Of a stretch of 37,843 bases of DNA, positions 14,601 through 22,049 are shown in pieces. The stretch spans positions 1 through 37,843 of IMG/VR virus record IMGVR_UViG_3300031951_000519. One strand, 5' to 3'. The notes under the pieces were generated by a model that saw nothing but the letters and a program-made list of their open reading frames with translations, was not told the origin of the DNA and ran no database searches. Each line of letters starts with the position of its first letter. The first letter of the stretch is position 1. The position numbers and the translations under genes are program-made. This stretch comes from a virus.

Positions 14601-15596
14601 ACCGCCTGCGCCGATCACATTTCCCACGCCGGGCACTACCGATCCAGCGACACCGGTCACAGCGGCGGTCGTGGCTCCTGTGGCAAGGCCGCCTGCAAGT
14701 GCGGGCCAGCTCCCAGCAAGACCTTCGGTGATGATATTTGTCGTCACCTCAAAGGGGTTTTTGGCAAAGGCTTTCGCGGCATCCCATCCCTCGGCCTGCT
14801 GGTAGGCGGCGTAGCCTGGGGCCACGCGGCGGGCGGCTTTGTTGTATTCGATGCGGGCGATCTCGGAGGCGTCGTTGGCATCGAGGCCATCAGTGGCCAT
14901 CAAAGCCTGGCGGGCAGAGTCGAAGGCGTTCTGCGCGGCGTTGGCGATGCCTTGGAGCGTGCCGACTTCTTTGGGGGATTCTTCGACGAGCATTTCACCG
15001 GCAGCCATGGTGCGGATGTTGGCCATGCGGGCATCGGCGGCGGCTTGGGCTTCGGGGCTCACGGCTTGGGCGCGGCGGATGGTGACGGTGCCATCGGCAT
15101 TGACCGGGGCGGCTCCGAGGTTCACGCGCTCGAACATGGGGAGGTTGAGGATTTCGCCAACGGCGGCGGCTTGCTGGCGGCGCTGGCCTTCCTGCGGGTC
15201 GCGGTAGTCGAGGACTCCAAGGGCGTCGGCGAGATCGGGGGAGATGACGGGGAGGCGGTCGTCGGGCGTGGTGGCCTCGGCGACGGCTTGCTGGGTGGCG
15301 GCTTGGTCCGCTTGGAGAGCAGCGAGAAGAGGATTGGCCCTTGGAGCTGGCGCAATTTCGGCAGAAGTCTCGGCAGGCTCCGTCGCATCGAAGGGCGTGT
15401 AGGTTTGATCGACCTCTTCCGGAAACGCGAGGGTGTCTTCGCTCGTCGCAGCATCGGGCGTCATCTCCGGCAACGGGGTGTCGAAGTCGATCATGCGCGC
15501 CCCGGCGGCGGGCGTGGGGGCGGACATGGGAGAAAACCCCGAAGCGGAATTGCCCTCGCGGTCAGCCAGGAGAGCGTCGAGAAGTGGATTGGCCAT
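8637..15596 (-). CDS. Giant phage ejection/polyvalent protein with zincin domain
   Basis: 2,319 residues, last gene of the leftward unit. The N-terminus carries a duplicated short motif (A-N-P-L-L-D-A-L-L-A-D at 2-12, and A-N-P-L-L-A-A-L-Q-A-D further on). A Gly/Ala-rich hydrophobic region lies near 290-350, followed by a Pro-rich linker. A zinc-peptidase motif H-E-Y-G-H is at 669-673. Residues about 815-1327 are encoded by visibly AT-richer DNA bounded by similar DNA and protein segments (S-F-A-T-E-P / Y-F-A-A-E-P), a likely inserted module. Helical polyvalent-protein-type regions follow (L-L-N-P-K-T-W-I-R-N-I-G-G-N). Such giant proteins in podovirus-like phages are packaged in the head and delivered with DNA; the peptidase may open the cell wall or process proteins. 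Role is inferred from size, position and motifs. Confidence 0.85.
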   Translation of the reverse strand: MANPLLDALLADREGNSASGFSPMSAPTPAAGARMIDFDTPLPEMTPDAATSEDTLAFPEEVDQTYTPFDATEPAETSAEIAPAPRANPLLAALQADQAATQQAVAEATTPDDRLPVISPDLADALGVLDYRDPQEGQRRQQAAAVGEILNLPMFERVNLGAAPVNADGTVTIRRAQAVSPEAQAAADARMANIRTMAAGEMLVEESPKEVGTLQGIANAAQNAFDSARQALMATDGLDANDASEIARIEYNKAARRVAPGYAAYQQAEGWDAAKAFAKNPFEVTTNIITEGLAGSWPALAGGLATGATTAAVTGVAGSVVPGVGNVIGAGGGFTAGMIGGTGAGSFATEYGGKILEELQTAGMNPKDPESIANFFSNETLMAEAKDAALKRGVPVAAFDALSAGIAGRVGSVFRAAAKTPVRLAVTEGAIQGGLGGAGEVAGSVAAGDPVNPKAVFGEVIGEVGPAAIEIAAGRAASATQPAPGEVPQNFTPISSPAPAPGPVAPAPAPQNLGQVRAPEIPIDQTALDEAFGSPFAPPQPAPADPFAPSPEAPAPPRPALSFSTDAITPEQTALATDFSNRLTGQLRTQGILDTASTLDLAPVNLDRVDAGAPLADFIDNFSRLTGTRIQFVKASDPTIFGGAVRSDDAQTIYLNADSQRPIASLIGHEYGHTLEYTQPALYKDLRRVVATYTDSYRTRARESAAAPIYRTGPATQRVRTQTAELTNNTLGDAFLDPEFWRSVQNENRPLIQKIWTSFNEWVDSLLTRQSQATWGTPQFATDLTALRRDLAKTIAPALRGMEKANATEQSILSFATEPSAQQNILDALPRRGAIVKKKAEVKEDGTVYYNGKEPSQWSPEDFKAYGQEFGVRNLGPLSEISNIVDELGRPVAQIPGGLDGKFTYFDLLHLKANAVDVRKLPVELHGQLTAKLARTMTPERGNNVQKFNGILFGMLSPNSPLLPNEFGQARMRFSTMEEIKRFADLLPDNPTKEQRLSVNKRLKNELGFTEAKSGGLGIGISVDLSNIVMASKLFVKNPDFFIKKPKESWANFVDKLTTQVSGLGTKTASFGGVWQDPLNAGISAMDRHMARAFSDELINNPDIRGRFEGIVVNRFNNLLDISKATVKTADAKIRKAKTDKAKTKAEQDKAAAMQNLPDPSALKADTLDDVLGQAEIFGADRIKDFVNEAVFAAMGSRKNKYLMKSGQVNPNLPESIQGVEWVKTPKDFQVMSEAYRLALDINAERAKSIGIEIFPAQWTLWDRIRGRVEPHEAMFPGLEKLPALNDRQLSEAFTANKRAGYASTPNPGQAWKRQEGIPASSLAYFAAEPKPRKFTQSVQAAPGVAPEVKAQLTALDYDPISNAQTVASARARIDAAGSMDSAVTQFMGNAANPDFQPTAVDYATGIELLGQLQSRGRHEDAAAIADFMARAGTTQGQAIQALSLISRLTPAGIEAFASRQITRAARNDPKIEELIQDNQRLRAEIATAKRDSATAAIVDNRAAIKAALPAGADAVATNIAIREAILQSPTPLAAQAATARILQDNGLSERAAIRIAQSITKDFLKTTTDSRAKVLQDLFALAEKDRRFNKSKIGSLIRLNREGKLTDSRLHADMAKMLGIPAWTPEHSAKVQDLLRQREAATDPRVKLVKAAEALDVIYRESMPAGMLAKIDTFQTLMMLLNPKTWIRNIGGNAFMFGADLSADTVAWGADAAVSIVTGNRTRTGLDLGTRFIELGAGLGDIQAGYEFARTQGMGRLGSFKEGVQTLIRLGRLYSSKKYDSAEITGFTGTTFQSGIGKVLEDTLGAALSLVDRGFYQSAFRASLDNQMRLAAQDGPPLAAPTPDMIAQARMDASRAVYQDENAASRTLSGLRRVLNANQRWGLGSMLMKFTQVPGSILMRGIEFSPLGFIRNAYQLLAPALSNRVAFDQKAFTEQFSRALVGTTGLVATGYWLAQLGIISAGRENEDEKKRNLAKAEGWGSYKLNVSALKRALITGNFWTRQPRQDGDVVVNYDWAQPLSISVAMGAYAKENQKAVQEDILRGKKQSLLAAGFNWMSAAAASATGAMNALVEQPLLSGLSTFFRNAAYDDIPGAILAAASDVPKSMMPTAARQWMQLDDNTVRETRDSSPFRQYVNELKSQLPGLSQTLPAKRDILGEDVERYQRHSNTVFNVLFNPSMVTYIKKSPLLTEMSQVYEMTGNPSVIPNQAGRDFTLEGVKVRLTTEEISALQKDMGALSVAAVEKFVLDDPRYDKATWDIKAKAFTRALEKAATAAKYRILLSRPDLKQRAQIEHQQTLQRRQEMQQMMDSGVGAALMQ
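11608..13154 (-). other. Low-GC inserted module within the giant gene
   Basis: Between imperfect direct repeats GGCTCGGCTGCAAA (11608-11621) and GGCTCAGTTGCAAA (13141-13154; 12 of 14 identical on the plus strand) the composition drops sharply. I counted 24 G/C in 12241-12300 against 43 G/C in 13201-13260. The reading frame is kept. The module encodes about 510 residues with Lys-rich, well-folded-looking sequence (for example T-K-T-A-S-F-G-G-V-W-Q-D-P-L-N-A-G). No enzyme family is recognised. Confidence 0.65.
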
Positions 15597-15605
15597 GCAG
15601 CTATT

Positions 15606-16211
15606 TTACTGACCCATCCAAATGCCTTGATTTTGGGGCGGGTAAACGGACCGCACGGCCCAATCTCCGTATTGGGATTGGAGTTTGGCTTTGATGGCGT
15701 CGTCGCTGAATCCTTGGGTCTTGGCTTCCGAAACCATGCTGCGGATCGTCTCGGCGTTCATTTTGGGAGCAGCGGGGGCAGAGTTGGCAGCTTTGTAGTC
15801 GTAGAGGTCTTTGTAGCCGTCGATTTGGGCCTGTTGCATCTGTTTAGACCTATTGAGATCGACAAGCGCGTTGGCTGTCTGCACATGCATGGCGAGGAAG
15901 CCTGAAGATTTATCCTGGTTGCCGGACATTTTATTCAACCCCTCACGAAAGGTTTGGCGCTGTTCCGGCGAGCCGTAGGTGCCGTAGATGCTGTCGATGG
16001 CTTCGGCGGTGCCTAAGTTGGTGTCGGCCTTGGCAGCGTTTTCGCGGGCGGCGGCGGCGTTTTTATAGAACGCATCTCCATACGATTTTCCTATTTCGGA
16101 GAGGCTATTGCCGAGGTTTTCCATGCCGCGAAGCTGGATGGCGGCGGCTTGGTTGTTGGCGCTGGTGAGGATTTCCGCAGAGCGGTCGTTGACGGCGGGG
16201 TTGTAGGTCAT
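15606..16211 (-). CDS. Probable internal virion/ejection protein
   Basis: 201 residues, mostly helical. The N-terminal half is Ala/Asn/Glu-rich (S-A-N-N-Q-A-A-A-I-Q-L-R-G-M-E-N-L). The C-terminus has S-E-A-K-T-Q-G-F-S-D-D-A-I-K-A-K-L and ends in W-A-V-R-S-V-Y-P-P-Q-N-Q-G-I. No signal peptide or membrane span. It sits between the Gly-rich protein and the giant protein, where podovirus-like phages encode the set of proteins ejected with DNA. Role is inferred from position only. Confidence 0.6.
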   Translation of the reverse strand: MTYNPAVNDRSAEILTSANNQAAAIQLRGMENLGNSLSEIGKSYGDAFYKNAAAARENAAKADTNLGTAEAIDSIYGTYGSPEQRQTFREGLNKMSGNQDKSSGFLAMHVQTANALVDLNRSKQMQQAQIDGYKDLYDYKAANSAPAAPKMNAETIRSMVSEAKTQGFSDDAIKAKLQSQYGDWAVRSVYPPQNQGIWMGQ

Positions 16212-16217
16212 AGTGTG

Positions 16218-16862
16218 TTATTTAAAAACTTTAGTGAATGGTCCGAGGAGTGCGCCTTTGGCGAGTTCGCTGGTAGAGTATTTCCCGCTGGCGACGGACC
16301 CGATGGGGTCCACCATGAGGGCACCGCCTGCACCGCCCCAGGAGTCGCCCCACTTGATGGCGGAGCGGGTGGCGGGTTCCATAAATTTGCTGGCGTAAAC
16401 CGTGGCGGGACCGGCGAGGGAACCAAGGCCGTAGTAGCCCATGACGCCTCCGAGGATCGCGCCTCCTACATAGGCCCGGCGGTCTTGCCAGTTTTTGCCA
16501 AACCCATCTTTTTGGTTCGAGAGGTTGGGGTCTGTTTGTGAAACATAGTGCCCGGCCATGAATCCACTGGCGGCTCCGCTGGCCGCGCCTCCCCATCCGG
16601 CCACCATGCCGTTACCCCCTCCGCCGCCTCCCCCGCCCCCTGCGCCAGTGGCATATTTCATGCCGATGCCTGTGGCGGCTCCCATCATGGGGTTGGAGGA
16701 AGATTGCTCGGCGGCGGCGGGCTGGGATTGCTTGGCGGCCACAATAGCGGCAGGCATGGCGGCGGATTGATACTCGGTGTAGGCGGCGCGGGCTTGGGAG
16801 GGCGAGAGCATAGTGCCGTTGCCGAAGCCGCGTTCTTGCAGGTAGGAATCAAAGGTGTTCAT
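16218..16862 (-). CDS. Gly-rich probable ejection protein
   Basis: 214 residues. After a helical start (S-P-S-Q-A-R-A-A-Y-T-E-Y) comes an uninterrupted run of nine Gly at about 75-83, then Gly/Ala-rich segments with small hydrophobic stretches (Y-V-G-G-A-I-L-G-G-V-M-G-Y-Y-G-L-G) that could insert into membranes. It lies three bases after the S74-chaperone gene and belongs to the same block as the giant protein. A membrane-channel role during DNA entry is plausible but inferred. Confidence 0.55.
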   Translation of the reverse strand: MNTFDSYLQERGFGNGTMLSPSQARAAYTEYQSAAMPAAIVAAKQSQPAAAEQSSSNPMMGAATGIGMKYATGAGGGGGGGGGNGMVAGWGGAASGAASGFMAGHYVSQTDPNLSNQKDGFGKNWQDRRAYVGGAILGGVMGYYGLGSLAGPATVYASKFMEPATRSAIKWGDSWGGAGGALMVDPIGSVASGKYSTSELAKGALLGPFTKVFK

Positions 16863-16865
16863 TTG

Positions 16866-18485
16866 TCAGGCTTTTCCGGAGCCGACGACATAGCCGTCGG
16901 GAAACATGATGTCCTGCTCGGCGGCGATGGCATCCGCGTAGGCTTGGCCAAGGACTTTGGGGCGGATGGCGAGGCGTTTCTTGCCTTTAATTTCCACCTC
17001 TTCGACGGCTTCGGGTAAAACCTTGCGCACATCTTGGGCCATTGGGCCAGTGCGCGTGCGGTCGTCGCCTTTGTATTTGTATTCGTAGGTATTAAGGCCG
17101 AGAGGGTCTTTGCCGATCTTTTTGATGGCGGTTTTCTCGCGGCGGTCGGACTTTCCTGCGAGGTAGCCTCCACCTACCGAGCCTGCTCCTTGGGCAAGAC
17201 CTCCCAGCATGGACATCCAGCCCGCGTTGTTGCTTGCGCTTCCGGTGATGCTTGCGGCTTTGAGAGCTGCGTTGTTATTAAGAATGGTGTTGCGGTCCGT
17301 GGCGGCCATGTTTTTGTTAAACGATTCGACATTGCCTGCCATGGCGAGGCTGCCGCCGTAGATGTCGCGGACTTGGCCGCTGGTTTGGCCAAGGGTGGTG
17401 CTGCCGAGGCCAAAGGCTGGCCCGATGGCGGCGCGGTAGGGGTCGAGGTCGCCGTAGAGCCCGGCGAGGCCGAGGCGTTGCTGTGCGCGGGCGGCTTCGT
17501 TTCCGATAAGGGTTTGGTTAACATTTTGCAGGAAAGCGCGGTTGGCGTTGAACTGGTCTTGGTTGGCGGCCTGGTTGGCGAGGGCGGCCTGCTGGGCGTA
17601 ACCGGCATCTGCCATGGCGCGTTGCTGGGCACCTTCAAAGTTGGCGGCATTGGCAGATTGGGCGAGCTGGGCGTTTGTGAGGCCGAGCGAAAGTGCTGTT
17701 TGCTGATTGGAGAGGGCGGATTGAAGTTCGCGGGAGCGGTTGCCTTCCATGCGGCCCATGAAGGCTTGGTTGGCGGCTTGCTGGAGCCCTGTGCCTTGGT
17801 TGAGAACCCCACTTGCGAAGGCTCGGCGGGCGTTTTCGCTCTGGGTGGCGTAGGCGTCGCGGTTTAGCACTTCGGCGGCGAGGGCTCCGGTGCCTGCGCC
17901 GAGGCCACGGGCGGCCATGCCTGAGCGGGCTTGCTGGGTGGCGGCGCGTTCTTGCTCGGCAGAGAGGGATCGACCGAGAGAGAGGTCGCGGGCGGCTTGG
18001 GATTGGAGTTGACCGAGGAGGCCGCCGCCGGTGGCTTCGCGCATGAGAGCCCGCTCAGCTGCGGAGGCGTCGATGCCCTGGGATTGCACATTTGCTACAG
18101 GCCCGGCTTGCGCGGCCTGCATTTGTTTGACATCGGCTACCCGGGCTCCGCTGACTTGGTCGGGTCGCACAGCCATGGAGTTGGCGCCTAAAGTTGCCAG
18201 TTGATTTTCCAGCCCGCTTGGCCCGCTGTAGCGAGCCATTTCACCGGAAATGGCTTGGCGGTAGGTATTCAGATATTGGTTGTCGAGGTTTTTGGAGAGC
18301 TTGTCGGCGGTGTCGAACTGCATCCCGATGTATTGCGGGTAGAGGCGTTTGACGGCCTCCTCCTCGGCGGCGAGGGATTCTTTGGCGACGCGAATGGAGG
18401 CGTTGGCCATCTTGTCGTAATCGATAGGCTTGGGTGCCTCGGGAACGGGCTGCATTTTTGGGGCCTTGGGTGCTGAACCTCCCAT
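16866..18485 (-). CDS. Phage structural protein with C-terminal S74 chaperone domain
   Basis: 539 residues from the ATG at 18485, preceded by AAAGGA. The frame is open further upstream but that part is Arg/Pro shadow. The first 440 residues are Ala/Gln/Asn-rich and helical, with repeated A-N-Q-A-A-N-Q-type segments. From about 446 there is a Peptidase_S74 / intramolecular chaperone domain: S-D-R-R-E-K-T-A-I-K-K-I-G, Y-K-Y-K-G-D, then G-P-M-A-Q-D-V-R-K-V-L-P. This domain helps trimeric spikes or fibres fold and usually cleaves itself off at the Ser of S-D. Having it on a helical, Ala-rich protein rather than a beta-rich spike is less common. The body may be a tail needle or ejection protein. 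Confidence 0.8.
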   Translation of the reverse strand: MGGSAPKAPKMQPVPEAPKPIDYDKMANASIRVAKESLAAEEEAVKRLYPQYIGMQFDTADKLSKNLDNQYLNTYRQAISGEMARYSGPSGLENQLATLGANSMAVRPDQVSGARVADVKQMQAAQAGPVANVQSQGIDASAAERALMREATGGGLLGQLQSQAARDLSLGRSLSAEQERAATQQARSGMAARGLGAGTGALAAEVLNRDAYATQSENARRAFASGVLNQGTGLQQAANQAFMGRMEGNRSRELQSALSNQQTALSLGLTNAQLAQSANAANFEGAQQRAMADAGYAQQAALANQAANQDQFNANRAFLQNVNQTLIGNEAARAQQRLGLAGLYGDLDPYRAAIGPAFGLGSTTLGQTSGQVRDIYGGSLAMAGNVESFNKNMAATDRNTILNNNAALKAASITGSASNNAGWMSMLGGLAQGAGSVGGGYLAGKSDRREKTAIKKIGKDPLGLNTYEYKYKGDDRTRTGPMAQDVRKVLPEAVEEVEIKGKKRLAIRPKVLGQAYADAIAAEQDIMFPDGYVVGSGKA

Positions 18486-18487
18486 AA

Positions 18488-18844
18488 TTAGTTTCCTTTC
18501 ATTTTGCGGGTGAGTTTGGTGAGTCGTGCGAAGTCGTAAACGCGGAGGTCGAAGGTGCCCCGGCACCATGCGGCGTAGGGGTGAGGGTGGGGTGCGATGC
18601 GGAGGAATTCGCGCACCGGGTTGCTGTGGCCTGCGGATGCGGCCAGGCGGACGAACCAGCAATTCGGCGGGCCGGGCTCAAAGGTTTCCTCCTGAGGGTT
18701 CCAACAGACTTCCGTGGCGAGGAGGAAGACGGCGGGGGTGCTCCAGACATACCCGGCGGACATGTGCTCGCCGACCAATTCCCAGAAGGGCTTGGTAGGA
18801 TCGTGCTCGTCTTGCCAGTGTTGGGCTTTTTGCCATGGGGTCAT
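18488..18844 (-). CDS. Hypothetical phage protein in tail block
   Basis: 118 residues from the ATG at 18844, two bases after the stop of the collar-fibre gene; an upstream in-frame ATG at 18862 would overlap that gene. Sequence is compact and globular: P-W-Q-K-A-Q-H-W-Q-D-E-H-D-P-T-K-P-F-W, then V-F-L-L-A-T-E-V-C-W, R-L-A-A-S-A-G-H-S-N-P-V. Trp-, His- and Cys-containing, no signal or membrane span. I do not recognise the family. Similar small soluble genes beside tail genes sometimes act as assembly chaperones, but nothing here proves it. Confidence 0.6.
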   Translation of the reverse strand: MTPWQKAQHWQDEHDPTKPFWELVGEHMSAGYVWSTPAVFLLATEVCWNPQEETFEPGPPNCWFVRLAASAGHSNPVREFLRIAPHPHPYAAWCRGTFDLRVYDFARLTKLTRKMKGN

Positions 18845-18846
18845 GC

Positions 18847-19959
18847 TCAAAACTTGATGCAATACAGCAGCGCGATGTTGGCGGGGCGCGTCTCGGTGGT
18901 TCCCGTGGCGTCAATAGAAAGCGTGTGGGTGTGGGCCCCTCCAGAAGCTATAGTCAATGTATGAGAATGATCGCCCCCGGCGGATGTTGTCTGATAGGCA
19001 TGAACATTTTCTGTAAAATCATCGCCTGATGTAAGACGCTTCGGGAGATCAGCCTCAGAGCCGCCATCTTCACCTTCTTTAACTGTGTGTGTATGCGACC
19101 CCGCAGTATTTGTTGAGCCAGTATGAGTATGGGCTCCCGCTGAATCCGCTGACCCTGTGTGCGTGTGGCTCTGAAAACCATCTGCTTGCTTTACACCAAA
19201 AGTTCCTGAAGCCGTCGCATCGCTATTTGTGCCAGCCCCACGCACAAAGTAACCACGCAAATCGGGCAGGTTGAATGTCGTTCCCCCAGTGCCTACGCCG
19301 TAAATGGTTCCGATAGTTGCAAAAAGCGTGGCGTATGTGGTGCGGGAGACTTCCGCGCCGTTGGCCGCAAGCCAACCAGCCGGAGCAGAGTTCATCGCAA
19401 ACGGCATGACCGCGCCGGTCGGAACTAAAAATATATCACTACCAAGTTTAGCTGCTGTTACTGATCCATTAGCGATCTTTGCTGTTGTGACATTGGAATC
19501 AGCGATCTTTGCTGTTGTGACATTGGCATCAGCGATCTTTGCTGTTGTAACAGATAAATTAGCAATGGTTGCGTTAGCGCTCACATTTGCCGAGCCATTG
19601 ACATTGCTAAGTGTGGCTGTGACATCTCCTGTAAGCGAAAGATTGCGGGAAGTAGCCCAAGAGGTTGCAGTGCTTGAATTTCCTGAAAGCGAAGCCGTAA
19701 TTGTGCCAGCCGAAAAATTGCCGCTGGCATCCCGAGCCACTATGGCATTGGCTGTATTGGCGTTTGTAGCGGTCGTTGCGGAGTTGGCGACTTTGTTTGT
19801 CGTGCTGATCTGCGCGAGTTTAGTATCCGCGATGGCCGCACTGGCCGAGATGTCGGCATTGACGATATTTGAGACCGTCGGCACGCCGAGCGCGTTGAGG
19901 TTGGTGGGGGTAACGATTTCGTTTGCGGTGAAAATTTTCCCTGGTGTGACGGTGGCCAT
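18847..19959 (-). CDS. Tail fibre protein with phage tail-collar domain
   Basis: 370 residues. The N-terminal half is repeat-rich and Thr/Ala/Asn-rich, including three tandem V-T-T-A-K-I-A-(D/N) units. At about 182-245 is a phage tail-collar domain: P-A-G-W-L-A-A-N-G-A-E-V-S-R, T-F-N-L-P-D-L-R-G-Y-F-V-R-G. Five H-x-H motifs follow (S-H-T-H-T, A-H-T-H-T, S-H-T-H-T, D-H-S-H-T, A-H-T-H-T), like the metal-binding His pairs of T4 fibre tips. It ends E-T-R-P-A-N-I-A-L-L-Y-C-I-K-F, the usual end of collar-domain fibres. Likely a trimeric receptor-binding fibre. Confidence 0.9.
   Translation of the reverse strand: MATVTPGKIFTANEIVTPTNLNALGVPTVSNIVNADISASAAIADTKLAQISTTNKVANSATTATNANTANAIVARDASGNFSAGTITASLSGNSSTATSWATSRNLSLTGDVTATLSNVNGSANVSANATIANLSVTTAKIADANVTTAKIADSNVTTAKIANGSVTAAKLGSDIFLVPTGAVMPFAMNSAPAGWLAANGAEVSRTTYATLFATIGTIYGVGTGGTTFNLPDLRGYFVRGAGTNSDATASGTFGVKQADGFQSHTHTGSADSAGAHTHTGSTNTAGSHTHTVKEGEDGGSEADLPKRLTSGDDFTENVHAYQTTSAGGDHSHTLTIASGGAHTHTLSIDATGTTETRPANIALLYCIKF
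19471..19560 (-). repeat. Three tandem 30-bp units in the fibre gene
   Basis: Units at 19471-19500, 19501-19530 and 19531-19560. The first two differ at one base; the third diverges only near its end. A degenerate fourth unit precedes them (19441-19470). Each unit encodes ten residues of the V-T-T-A-K-I-A repeat. Unit number could change by slippage or recombination and would alter fibre length without a frameshift. Confidence 0.85.
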
Positions 19960-19962
19960 AGA

Positions 19963-22041
19963 TTAGTTGAGTGTGCGGGTTTCGGTGGGGTCCATGCTGG
20001 AGCGAGCGGCCTCGGCAGTGATTTGGCGGAGAATTGGGCGGCCCGTGAGGGTGCGCCAGCGGAGGTCGAGAGTGGTTGCCTTGCACCGCATCGGAGCTTT
20101 GAGCGTGTAGTCCTCCTCGGCTCCGGTGGAGTTTGTGAGCGCGGCGATTTGAAAGTCGTTGTCGAAGTCCTGCGTCACCGCTTCCAGCGTGCAAGACGCT
20201 CCGGCAGGCAGCACCACACTGGCCTTGGCGCGCAGCAGGCGCTTGGCATTCATTGAGCCCCAGCCGTAGCGGCGCGAGAGGAGCAGTCCTGGCACATCGG
20301 TGGAGCCGAGGCCGCTGGCCGTGTCATCCGTTCCACTTTCCAGCTCATCGAGGAGGAAGAGCTTTCCATTTCGGCTGCTGGCAAAAAGTCGGCGCTGCGT
20401 GCCGTAGTCGGAAATGAGCAAGCGATCCAATCCAAAGCCGTAGGTATCCACGGTCTCCCAGGCTTGGTTCAGCATGTTGTAGGCAAAGAGAGCATTTGGC
20501 TCATTCGCCTCCCCAAGTGGCACAGCGATGTAGTAGCGGTTATTGAAATACACCGCGTTGCTTGTGTGCGCGGCGGGCGCATTGATCTCGGCCATGCGGT
20601 CCGCGATGGGGTCCGAGAGCGGTTGCGTGTTGCCGCGCAGCTTGAGGTCGAATTGGTTGTCGAGCCGGTAAACACCGTTGTCTGACAGGAAAAAGACATA
20701 CACGCCAGCGGTGGCAATGCTGCGGCGGGCCGAGCAGCCGATCTCGTTCGTGAGGAGTTGCAGGCTCGAAGCCGCCGGGTCAATGCTCACCCCATCCGCG
20801 CCAATCGCAATCGTCGCGATGTAGATGCTGTTGCGGCAGAAGATGAGCGCCTGCGATTCCGCATACGGGTGGATCGCCACGATGTAGTCGTTCGAGCCAA
20901 AGTTCGCCCGGAAGGACTTCTGCACCGGATCGTATGTCTCCGCATCGAAGACATCCGAGACCAACACCTCGTCGCGGCCTTTGGCGATTACCAGTTGGTT
21001 GTTGAAATACGCCGCGATGCTCGTGCTCGGCAGGCGCGAGTAGGTCACGCCCAGCGGGTGGCTTCCCTGCTGCACCCGCACAAAATCATTTGTCAGCACC
21101 CCATCCCACACCAGCGCAGGCATCACGCGCTGGGCCGTGATCGTCCCGCTCGCCGAGGCCGCTGTGCCCGATGGCACGGAAAATTGAAAAGTCGTGGCGC
21201 TCGGCACCGCTGTGATTGTGAAGTCCCCCAGATACCCAGCCTCCCCAGCCCCGCTGACTCGAACAACCTCATCGAGCGCGTAGCCGTGAGCACCCACCGT
21301 CTCGGCTGTCGCTACGCCGCTGGTTTGCACCAGGCTATGCAATCTCAAAATCGATGCCTCGCGCGTGCGGAGCATGTAGAGCTTGTCAAACGCTTGGATG
21401 ATCTCGATGTCATCTCCAAATGCCACCGTGTCCGTCGTGGGATACGAGATCACTTGCAAGCTCGCCCCCTCGCGCCAGAGGAAGCACCCATTCGGCCCAG
21501 CCAGCACGAGGTATTCATTGGCATTATCCAGACGAGGCGAGGAGTAAACGCCCGCCCCAATGATGCCTCCGGTATAGATGTTTTGCAGCACCGGCCCCTT
21601 GTTGGCAACGAGCGTCCCCGTGGCATTTGCACCGGGGTCCGCCACCATTGTGTAGGTGAAAGAATTGAGTCCTGTAACGGTGATATAAAAATCCCCGTTG
21701 TATTGCGCTTGGGCCGCTCCACGGATGTTGATCAGATCGCCCGAGGCATAGCCATGCGCGGCGAGCGATACCGTTGCCGTCAAATTTCCAGAGCCACCGC
21801 GAGTAATGGAGGAAATGCTTTTATCCGCGCCCAGTTGAAACGGAACCGTCAAAGCCTCGCCAATGTCACCGATGGATTGCGCTAATCGCTTCGCCCCCTT
21901 GCGCGTCTGCGCCACGCCGCGATCCAAGCGCATGTTCTCGCACCGCTGCACCATGCCAGGCTGGAGTTGGAGCGGGTTGAGGCGCGACGCCATGCCGAGG
22001 AATCCGGCATCTCCTTCAATGATTGTCGCGTCGTCGGGCAT
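19963..22041 (-). CDS. Tail nozzle / tubular-type protein
   Basis: 692 residues. The start has the pattern of short-tail nozzle proteins (L-N-P-L-Q-L-Q-P-G-M-V-Q-R-C-E-N-M-R-L-D, V-A-Q-T-R-K-G-A-K). Two similar inserted beta domains follow, each with A-H-G-Y-A and G-D-F-(Y/T)-I-T (about 90-145 and 250-310). The rest looks like beta-propeller blades (F-V-R-V-Q-Q-G-S-H-P-L-G, V-Y-V-F-F-L-S-D-N-G-V-Y-R-L). In podoviruses such a protein forms the distal tube through which DNA leaves. No tape measure or sheath gene is present, which supports a short tail. Confidence 0.75.
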   Translation of the reverse strand: MPDDATIIEGDAGFLGMASRLNPLQLQPGMVQRCENMRLDRGVAQTRKGAKRLAQSIGDIGEALTVPFQLGADKSISSITRGGSGNLTATVSLAAHGYASGDLINIRGAAQAQYNGDFYITVTGLNSFTYTMVADPGANATGTLVANKGPVLQNIYTGGIIGAGVYSSPRLDNANEYLVLAGPNGCFLWREGASLQVISYPTTDTVAFGDDIEIIQAFDKLYMLRTREASILRLHSLVQTSGVATAETVGAHGYALDEVVRVSGAGEAGYLGDFTITAVPSATTFQFSVPSGTAASASGTITAQRVMPALVWDGVLTNDFVRVQQGSHPLGVTYSRLPSTSIAAYFNNQLVIAKGRDEVLVSDVFDAETYDPVQKSFRANFGSNDYIVAIHPYAESQALIFCRNSIYIATIAIGADGVSIDPAASSLQLLTNEIGCSARRSIATAGVYVFFLSDNGVYRLDNQFDLKLRGNTQPLSDPIADRMAEINAPAAHTSNAVYFNNRYYIAVPLGEANEPNALFAYNMLNQAWETVDTYGFGLDRLLISDYGTQRRLFASSRNGKLFLLDELESGTDDTASGLGSTDVPGLLLSRRYGWGSMNAKRLLRAKASVVLPAGASCTLEAVTQDFDNDFQIAALTNSTGAEEDYTLKAPMRCKATTLDLRWRTLTGRPILRQITAEAARSSMDPTETRTLN

Positions 22042-22049
22042 TACTTTTA

